64,000 nt of DNA from Lyophyllum atratum (Eukaryota > Basidiomycota > Agaricomycetes > Agaricales > Lyophyllaceae): contig JACGCN010000015.1 in assembly GCA_014905825.1 (NCBI GenBank), positions 744,001 to 808,000 of the forward strand, read 5' to 3'. The position numbers and the translations under genes are program-made. The notes beneath the pieces are model-generated. The model had not been told where the DNA came from and did no database searches. It worked only from the letters and a program-made list of their open reading frames with translations. Below, in pieces: positions 56,566-64,000 of this stretch (position 1 is the stretch's first letter; every line of letters begins with the position of its first letter).

Positions 56566-58290
56566 TCACCCAGTTTTGGCTGGGAGAACCAACGGGCCGA
56601 TCAAGTAGGCCACCAAAAACCCGAAAAACATCAACCACGCATTCAACCCAAAGCGGGACACATCGCCCATCCCCACAGCCTCGTACAGCGCATCCTCCAG
56701 CCCGCTCGCCATAGCGTCCATGCCGAACAACGCCCGTGCCCTAGTCTTAGCTCTACTTGACAGAGCGTCCTGCTCTGCTTTGCTCATCGACACGATCTCG
56801 AGCAGCGCGTCAGCCCACGCGTCCACGTCAGGCTTTCGGAGCCACCCAGTCCTATCCTCAGGAGGACCGTCAAGGACGCTCTCGGTCGGTCCTCCGCTGT
56901 TGCATGCTAACACGGGGACACCGCACATCATCGCTTCCACGGGCACAATCCCGAAGTGTTCGTTCGCAGGGGTGTACAGCAGGGCGAGGGTCGAGGGGTT
57001 GGAAAGGAGAGCCGTCCGCTGGGAGGTTGTGAAGTTCAGGAGAATGAGAACATCGGGGTTCTCGGGGGTCATATCTAGTGGTGGAATTTTGACGGGGGTC
57101 TTGGAGGAAGAGGGGGTGATGACGTTGTATGTGAGGGATAGGGATGTAATAAGGTCGATGAGGCCGTACAGCGTAAGCATGTTGTCCTCGAGACGCGGAT
57201 CATAGCCCCCTAGAGGAGAGGTCATCAGTTTTGGTAATTGCCCGGGGTTGGCGTTGGTCTTACCTGCCAGAACAAGGCGCAGTCTCTGGATGTGCGCGGA
57301 AGAGGTCTGCTTAGTTTTTAGGGCAGCGAATGATTTGACAGCAAGGGCCACATTCTTCTTTTCCTCGAAACGATTCAGCGAGATGAGGGTTGGGTCGTGT
57401 CTGCATTAATACTCGTCAGAATCAATGCTTGACGCGTTAGCCGAGGACAACTGACGAAGTGACTGCGACGTTGTCCGGGTCGTTACTGTCCACAGTCGCC
57501 TCATATGCCGCGATGTTGATTCCTGGGTATACCACGCGTGGCGTCCGCCTAATAGACTTGAGATGTGACTTGGTAACACGAGCACTGAACTTGGAATTTG
57601 CAAGGATAACATCTGCTTGTCCTGTGGGAAACATGAGACGTGTCACCACCAGAGATCATAACTCCACGTACGCGTCGTCGTCTCCTCCAGCCAATCCATA
57701 GGGTATCGATAAAGCCGCTTCATTAACCCCATCCGCCTCTTCGCTTTCGCGCCCTCCACAAACGCTCCACTCGCTAGCAATTTGTCGGGAAAGTGGCAAT
57801 AGAAGACGATCCGAGTGTTCGTCATCGACCGAAGGAATGGAATACATGTCGACAGCTGGTCTACGAAGTATACATCGTACTTGGGCGCAGATGGTCGCAA
57901 GAGATGGGTTGTGAGGTGTAGTTGCCTTGCGTGCGCGAAGAAGATGTGGAATTTGCCCTTGATTGCGCGGGGGAACGGGGGGATGATATGGTGGACACGA
58001 AGGCTTCCTGTCGACGAAATCTTCCATCATTCATGTAGTTGACGAAGACAAAGAATACGCACCATCTTTCGTTTCCTCAAAGCAGTGGTCCGGGTCGTGG
58101 TGGGATGTGTAAATGTCCACCGAATGACCACGCGCTTGAAGACCGAGTGCCGCGTCAACAACCAGACGTTCAGCACCACCTAATTGGCAATGCTACCATT
58201 GAGTATAGAGATGCTAAGAAAAGTAGGCTAAGCACCAATGCCAAGGTCTGGATGGATGAACGCAACTCGCAATGGTCGAGCCGATGACAT
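56566..58290 (-). CDS. ALG2: ALG2-type alpha-1,3/1,6-mannosyltransferase
   Basis: Adds the second and third mannoses to the dolichol-linked N-glycan precursor on the cytosolic ER face. The exons begin [19 protein letters not shown] joined to [19 protein letters not shown]. They continue with [52 protein letters not shown] and [13 protein letters not shown]. The donor-binding C-terminal domain reads [19 protein letters not shown] and [10 protein letters not shown], the EX7E motif of GT4 enzymes. A C-terminal hydrophobic helix ([18 protein letters not shown]) is present as in known Alg2. Domain order and length are normal. Confidence 0.93.
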
Positions 58291-58482
58291 GGGAGGCAAG
58301 AGTAGAGATGGACACTAGCGGCCCGATGACCCGTTCACTCAACTCTCCACTTGAATTCAAAATTACTATAAACATTATACATAACTCAGAGCTTGGGTTC
58401 ATAACCTCGTTGCATGGGGAAAGATAGTACAAAATCGGCGTTGGTGCTGCTTCTGGTACAGCATTCTAGATCACCTTAGCCC

Positions 58483-59222
58483 TTACCTAAATCTCACTAT
58501 ATCCGCCTCTGCCATCATAATTTTAGCCAATACGCCTTGAATATCATCAAGCAAGTATTCTGCCGTCCCGTCGGGGAGGTCACCAACGCTAAGAAGGTTC
58601 CGTACGACGTCTCTGAGTCTCTGACGGTTCACACTGTAGCCCGGGATGGTGCCTCTCCGGAGCTGACGTTGTGCCATGACCAAGTAGCAGTACGCCCTCG
58701 TAAGGGGTGCATCTAAACCCGGTGGTGGATCCATGCGAGCTCCGCGAAAAATGGCTCGGCTGAAATAGAACAGTGAGCGTAACGTTCCGTTTAGCTGGCG
58801 AGGAAGACTAGTGAAAGATCGGAGGTGGAGGTCAGGAAGGATGTATGGGGGACACTGAGCACGGCGCACCTTTCTGTCTCCGATGGACCTACACTAAAGG
58901 CAATACATACCAGGCGCGTAACCATGGCGCGGAAGGTTGATGATACAGACACAAGATCAATAATCCGGGGCCAGAAGGACATCAGAAGTACGGGGCCGAA
59001 GGTATCGAGGAGTGTAAACCATGAGGTGGTCATGAAGGAGAGCGATTCGTGGATATGCCTACCCAACTCCAAGCCAATTATCTTCTTCAGCAGCTCGAAC
59101 GGAACTGCGGGCACGTCGGGAAAGTCGTCATCACAGCTATAGAAGAAGGTGAGCCTAGTACGTCGCAGTCGAGGAAGGCATGCCTACCGAGTCGATACCG
59201 TGTGGCTGGACGCCATAGACAT
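58483..59222 (-). CDS. Hypothetical protein, possibly F-box-like
   Basis: The proposed exons start MSMASSHTVSTR (59222). A short intron leads into LTFFYSCDDDFPDVPAVPFE and LLKKIIGLELGRHIHES, and the sequence runs to VSSTFRAMVTRL. A second intron (acceptor CCAG near 58800) joins LNGTLRSLFYFSRAIF and the helical C-terminus ending MMAEADIVRF. The N-terminal PAVPFELLKKIIGL...VSSTFRAMV spacing resembles an F-box, but the match is weak. The function is unknown. Confidence 0.55.
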
Positions 59223-59644
59223 GGTTTGTACGTAGGTATCGGCTATTAGTGTTGACGTTAATGACAATGAACAATCGCACGCACAGAGGAAAGAAAGGCT
59301 TTGCACTTTGAGCTTTAATGGCAGGTTGCTAGCAGTAATTTCAGGTAATGCCTACCACCTGTGATGCAGAATGAGTTAGGGACAAAATGTTGGAGATGTT
59401 CGACAGCGGGGACATACCGATGTCCAAGAAGTTGGTGGTTATGGTGCAAGTCGAATCCAAGACGGGCGGTGGAGTCAGAGGCCTTGACAGCCCTGAGCGT
59501 AGAGGTCCCGAAATCTGAACTCGGGATCCGGACCGGTCGTGTGTCACTCTTCGAGCGACCACGGTCTGGCTTCCACCCTGTTATCACTTGAACATCCCTG
59601 CGAGTTTTTTATACATCTCGACAGCAATCAACAATCGTTTCACC

Positions 59645-60824
59645 ATGTTCTCCCAATTCACTGAAGTCTCGTCAAAATCCGTCTCAGAGACATCGCGACC
59701 CCCATCGACCCAAGCCAACAGCATCATAGAGACGCCCTCAGGACAAGGATCTACATCGGCATCAACATCAGGATATGTCGCAAGCGCCTCCGCATCCGCC
59801 TTCCCTCCTTCCAGTGCCTCAGGAGCGGGATACGCACCAAGCTATGCGGGATTCCCTACCCAAACGCGTCCCAGTGGCACAGCTCAGCCACCAACGGATC
59901 TGGAGACAGTTCTCAAAGATGAGATTAAGTGCGTGTCGTAGGGTGCTTGCAATCGAGTCGTGCTAACAGATGCTGGGATGCTCAGGGAATGGCATTTCCG
60001 TATGTCGATTCTTTTATCCAGCCTCGGCCCATCGACTCAAGTAATTTCGAATATCCTCTAGACATCTACTTCCACCAGAGGAACGCGTCCTCCCATCATG
60101 CTGCGCTGGAACTACGCGATGCTGTGCTGCGATTACGTCGCGACGGCGCGTTTGTAGCAGTCCCGCTCTTCCGCGTTAACACAGAGCCCATCGGTCCACA
60201 TCCCGTAGGTCAGTGGATATATATCGCTGCGGAGAGCGGTGCTGTTTGACGTGATGCTCGGCTGGATCAGGATCTTATGAGATTTGGGTGCCTTCTGAGA
60301 CGTTCTCTTCGGTGTTCTCTTATCTCTGCATGAATCGGGGTGACCTGAGGTGAGTTTCCCCATCGTCCCTAGAATGACATTTACTGATCAGCTTGTAGCA
60401 TTCTGGTCCACCCTCTTACTCGACATCAGGTACGTGTGAAATCAACCTCCTGTCTGCAGGCCGCACGCTGACCGAATCTTCACAGAGAGCGTGCGTTGCA
60501 GTGCCTCTTTCGCACATTCCACTTTTAACCGTTGTTGAATAGTGATCATTCGATTCGCAATGCATGGATCGGGCCTTCCTTCCCACTCGATCTCGATACC
60601 CTGCCTCTCAGAAGCGAAGACCTCCCCCTTCAATACCCCAGCCTCAGTAAGCCACTTGTACCCACCGAATTTTGACCGTCGACTTAACATCTGTTACTAT
60701 AGAACTAGGATACTCCTCGACAACGCCGCCATTCTCTCCGGAGGATCGGCGCAAACTTGGAGCCAACATCGAACACATTCTCAAGAATGAGAAGGAGGCG
60801 GCTAGGGCGCCTCCCAGAGCGTGA
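59645..60824 (+). CDS. DOPA 4,5-dioxygenase-like protein
   Basis: Exon 1 encodes a Ser/Ala/Pro-rich N-terminus (MFSQFTEVSSKSVSETSRPP onward, about 95 residues), then DLETVLKDEIK. After splicing the core reads KEWHFHIYFHQR, LRLRRDGAFVAVPLF, EPIGPHPVGSYEIWVPSE, ILVHPLTRH, DHSIRNAWIGPSFPLDL and a C-terminus ending AARAPPRA. The HFH and GPHP and HP motifs are the likely metal-binding signature of the extradiol DOPA dioxygenase family, which makes betalain precursors in Amanita; many fungal members have other, unknown roles. The join between HPLTRHQ and DHSIRN needs a 5-nt exon at 60486-60490 to keep the frame. The disordered N-terminus is longer than in typical members. Confidence 0.82.
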
Positions 60825-61077
60825 ACCTGATCAGGTGTTCTGGATTTATCAGAAGCGCAGCTCCCTCAGGTTTGGTCAGGCATGTAACACCAATGTATCT
60901 GTTATGCTTTCTATCTTCTAGTACTTAGGGTCAAATGCACTTCATCTCTTGTGTACCACCTGCCGCCGCTTCTCAGAAACTGATTGACGCCATACGACTC
61001 CATAAACCTTCCGAGACGTGTGGTATTAGATCCTGCCTCTGAGACCTTATAATTACTAAAACTTGTAATTATAACAA

Positions 61078-61160
61078 CCGACCTTAGCTCAGCTGGAAGA
61101 GCGCAAGACTGTAATGGATACCTCATCTTGATGTCGCCTGTTCGAGCCAGGCAGGTCGGA
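61078..61160 (+). tRNA. tRNA-Tyr(GTA) with 10-nt intron
   Basis: The acceptor CCGACCT pairs with AGGTCGG, discriminator A. The D arm is GCTC/GAGC, the anticodon stem CAAGA/TCTTG, and the anticodon GTA is followed by A37 and the intron TGGATACCTC. The T loop is TTCGAGC. Nuclear tRNA-Tyr genes in eukaryotes normally carry an intron at this site. Confidence 0.93.
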
Positions 61161-61357
61161 TGCATGGAGAATCATAGCATGTATTTTTTGAATAATATGA
61201 CTGGCGGTAAATATGTTTTTTGAGAAGTTCATATGCCGGACTACTTCCCGCATATCTCTGTTTCAATGGAGCCCAGGTAATGGAGGACGATCGATGAATC
61301 CCATAATTTACTCCTCCTCCTTATGAGTTATGAGCATATTGTGAAAGTAAAAGCACT

Positions 61358-61441
61358 GCCGCGTTGGCGTAGTGGTAGCGCGTCTCACTTGTACTCTCCG
61401 AGTTCATGAGAAGGTCATTCGTTCAATCCGGGTACGCGGCA
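61358..61441 (+). tRNA. tRNA-Thr(TGT) with 12-nt intron
   Basis: The acceptor GCCGCGT pairs with ACGCGGC, discriminator A. The anticodon stem is TCTCA/TGAGA, and the loop CTTGTA with anticodon TGT is followed by an intron of about 12 nt at the canonical position after base 37. The T arm is ATTCG-TTCAATC-CGGGT with wobble pairs. Confidence 0.82.
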
Positions 61442-61599
61442 TGGAGTCCATTCCACATATTTTTTGCATTGGACATGTGCAAACAAGACCACGTTCCTGT
61501 CCCTGACTCGACTCGACTCGAACCTTCCGAGCTGCATCTCCGTAGTCTCTAAGTACCACCGGCTTCCCGCTGCATTTTTTTGCTAATTGATCCTTGGAT

Positions 61600-63424
61600 A
61601 TGGCCGGCCGGGCGCGCCATGGACCTCCTTGTACCATCGTGATCAAGCTCGGTACGCGATTTTATCCTTCTCTGAGATCGACTAAAGGTCTAGCCTCGTA
61701 TTATAGGAACATCTTCTATCGTCCATGAAACTACACATCAGCCGTTACTGTCGACACTTTCCTCAGTCGTCGAAACCGTCATTCACCTCCGATCGCAGGG
61801 GCACAAGGTAGTCCTTGTCAGTTCCGGGGCTATTGGGGTCGGGTTGAAGCGCATGGAAATCGCAAGCCGGCCAAAGAGCTTATCTGGAAAACAGGTGCGT
61901 GGAATCTCTCCGATTCGACATAGGATCGCGACAACTGAGCAATGGCTCACTCAGGCCCTAGCTGCCATTGGGCAAGGCCGGCTGATCGCCCTCTGGGACA
62001 ATCTATTCGGTCAGCTAGGTCAACCTATCGCGCAAGTGCTGCTGACGCGTGGAGACATATCGGATGTGTGTCGAAGACGTGTGGTGATCTTTCGAAAACC
62101 GCTAACATTCCGCGACGGCAGCGCACGCGATATCTGAACGCGGTCAATACATTCAAGGAACTCCTTTCGATGGGCGTTGTTCCGATCGTGAATGAAAATG
62201 ACACGGTGTCCGTTAGTGTGAGTGGATCTACGTTTTTCGTGAAGTTTCGGTGCCCTCATGAGTGAATGAAGGAAATTAAATTTGGCGATAACGATACACT
62301 GTCTGCTATCACGTCGTCCATGATCCACGCCGACTATCTTTTCCTGCTGACTGACGTGGATGGCCTTTACACCTCGAACCCACGTAAAGATCCGACTGCG
62401 AAACAAATAGAAGTCGTAGATTCCATATCTGCCATCCGTTCCGAAGGTAAGCTCGTCACTGATCAGCTTCCCGAGGTCTCATGAAAATCTGTTCCCAGTA
62501 AGCACAACTACGCTCGGTTCGAGTCTGGGGACGGGCGGGATGGAAACGAAGATTATCGCGGCCGAGATCGCGACTGCAGCTGGTGTCACCACCGTCATAC
62601 TGTCGAGCAAAAAGCCAGAAAATGTTTTTGGAATAATTCAGTACTACAACCAAATATCCCCAAAAACGCCGTTCACCGCACACGAGGGAGGCTCTCGACC
62701 AGAAAGTGCAAACCCCAGTCGCAGCTCATCTCCCACCCCTCTGATACGGCCGCCGCACACGGTGTTCACTGCATCCTCCACGCCCATCCGAGATATGAAA
62801 TCATGGACAACACATACCCTGTTCCCAGCCGGCAGTGTCATCATCGATGCCGGAGCACATCACGTTCTTTCGCGTCGCGAATCAGGCGGGCGTCTACTCG
62901 CAGCTGGCGTCGTCGGAATAATCGGCGCGTTCGCCTCTGGGCAAGCTGTCCGGATCGTGATCCGACGTCAGCCTGATGGATCTTCGTCGGCGGACGCTGA
63001 CACAGCTGTCAAAGCTGCAGCGTACACAAATGGGCTGGAGACCACGCGACCAACGACGCCCACGCTTAATGCGGTGTCGTCACTGTCGTCGTCGGTGACC
63101 TCGCTAGAGCCATTGACGCGGTCTTCATCGTCTGGTGCACTTGCTGAGGACATGACGTCTAAGCTAGCAATACCGTCAGAGGATGATGTGGTATTGGTGG
63201 ATCGGGACTCGGAAGCTGATGTAGTGGAGGTTGGGCGGGGCCTCGCTAACTACAATTCTGCGCAGATATTGAGGGTCAAAGGACTCAATAGGTTAGCCCC
63301 CTCATCTGGTCTTGGCTGGCGTCCTGCTGAAACTTGTCGAAGTTCGTACCTGCCGCAGATTCTGGGTTATGCAGACTCTGAATACGTGGTGGAGAATATC
63401 TCCATCAGGGTGCCTCCGTCGTGA
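61600..63424 (+). CDS. PRO1: Glutamate 5-kinase with PUA domain
   Basis: Catalyses the first step of proline synthesis, ATP-dependent phosphorylation of glutamate. The exons begin [18 protein letters not shown] joined to TSSIVHETT. Motifs are [99 protein letters not shown] and [20 protein letters not shown], all standard for the amino-acid kinase fold. A PUA domain follows ([19 protein letters not shown]). It carries a long Ser/Thr-rich insertion (about 62990-63170) and ends [10 protein letters not shown]. Introns are short and frame-preserving. The start at 61600 is the first in-frame Met of the kinase exon. Confidence 0.93.
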
Positions 63425-63702
63425 TACTGGTCACCTCAACACCCTGCATGTACTCATACGTAAAGACCCTCAAACCACGTAAGAACGTTCGTTTGACAAG
63501 CCAATGGCCTGCATCTCGATCAGGGGTTAAACCCGTCGGTAGGCTTTACCCGATCGCGTATGGTGGCTGTGTAAAATATTTAGACCAAACAATCAAGATT
63601 TTGTGATAATTTTTCTTTCACTGTCACAACTCCACAACCTCCTCTCTCCACGCCTCTCCTCAATTCATGCAATAACTTACAATCTCATCTATTATCTCCC
63701 GA

Positions 63703-64000
63703 ATGTACCACAATAACTCTATCCGGATCCTCGCGGGTTCGTATAATCTTCTCGCAGCCCTCAGACCCTCCTAAATGTGTTGTATTCAACAGGGAATAGT
63801 CACCCCGAGCTCGCCCAAGCCGTGGCCGAGCGGTGAGCTGCCTCTCCATGAGTTGCAGCTAAAAGAACAGTCCATGGACTAGTGATTTGTTCACATATCC
63901 TAGGCTCAACGTACCCCTCGTCCCCGTCACCGTCAAAAAGTTCTCCAACGGAGAAATCAACGTCAAAATCTCAGAGTCTGTGCGGGACGAAGACGTGTTC
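63703..64000 (+). CDS. Ribose-phosphate pyrophosphokinase, 5' part
   Basis: The first exons of a PRPP synthetase, cut by the window edge. MYHNNSIRILAG joins across an intron to NSHPELAQAVAERL. A second intron leads to NVPLVPVTVKKFSNGEINVK and ISESVRDEDVF, the conserved N-terminal region of the family. The enzyme makes PRPP from ribose 5-phosphate and ATP for nucleotide, His and Trp synthesis. The catalytic PRPP-binding loop lies beyond the window. Yeast has five paralogues (PRS1-5); which one this matches cannot be told. Confidence 0.92.

Noticed and set aside
59315..59587. 90-codon reverse frame between the hypothetical gene and the dioxygenase gene
   Set aside because: Splicing at the visible donor/acceptor leads straight to a stop, and it overlaps the likely promoter.

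Overview
The window reads as a chromosome segment of a mushroom-forming basidiomycete (Agaricomycetes). The evidence is compact genes split by many short GT-AG introns (about 45-70 nt) and small intergenic gaps. The gene content fits too: a cerato-platanin, DUF6699 proteins, F-box/LRR proteins, P450 paralogues, a DOPA-dioxygenase family protein and a Cys-rich single-pass membrane protein. No single species can be named from the sequence.

Layout. 0-4 kb: membrane-anchored histidine acid phosphatase (+) and a secreted PEBP-like protein (-). 4.4-17.4 kb is accessory: two related cytochrome P450 genes (-), the first frameshifted, flank a secreted CrtC/Diels-Alderase-like lipocalin gene (+). A 4.8-kb DNA transposon (9974-14741) with terminal inverted repeats, an 8-9 bp target duplication and a broken GCM-type transposase lies between them. 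18-22 kb: two DUF6699 genes (-). 23-25.5 kb: calcipressin and a CCDC124/Lso2 homologue (-). Then come a split tRNA-Arg, an F-box/LRR gene (-), a furin/EGF-like Cys-rich membrane protein (+) and a PP2C phosphatase (+).

34.2-36.5 kb holds an acyl-protein-thioesterase-like gene (-). Its second intron contains a 5'-truncated LINE that landed exactly on the 3' splice site. The target duplication copied the acceptor, so splicing to the distal copy gives an intact 235-codon frame. 36.5-42 kb is gene-poor, with a decayed F-box-like fragment and one small membrane protein gene. 42-49 kb: an unrecognised protein, an HMG-box factor and a carboxypeptidase Y-like protease.

49.3-64 kb is dense housekeeping and secretory sequence: glyoxalase-like protein, CNNM/MAM3 transporter, TRM2 tRNA methyltransferase, cerato-platanin, ALG2 mannosyltransferase, an unknown protein, DOPA-dioxygenase-like protein, tRNA-Tyr and tRNA-Thr (both split), glutamate 5-kinase PRO1, and the start of a PRPP synthetase cut by the window edge.

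Exon joins were worked out by hand from splice-site and frame logic. Family calls rest on motifs recalled from family knowledge, not on searches. The best leads are the LINE at a splice acceptor, the GCM transposon with dense CAAGTG/CACTTG motifs, the lipocalin/P450 neighbourhood, and a possible 5-nt microexon in the dioxygenase gene.
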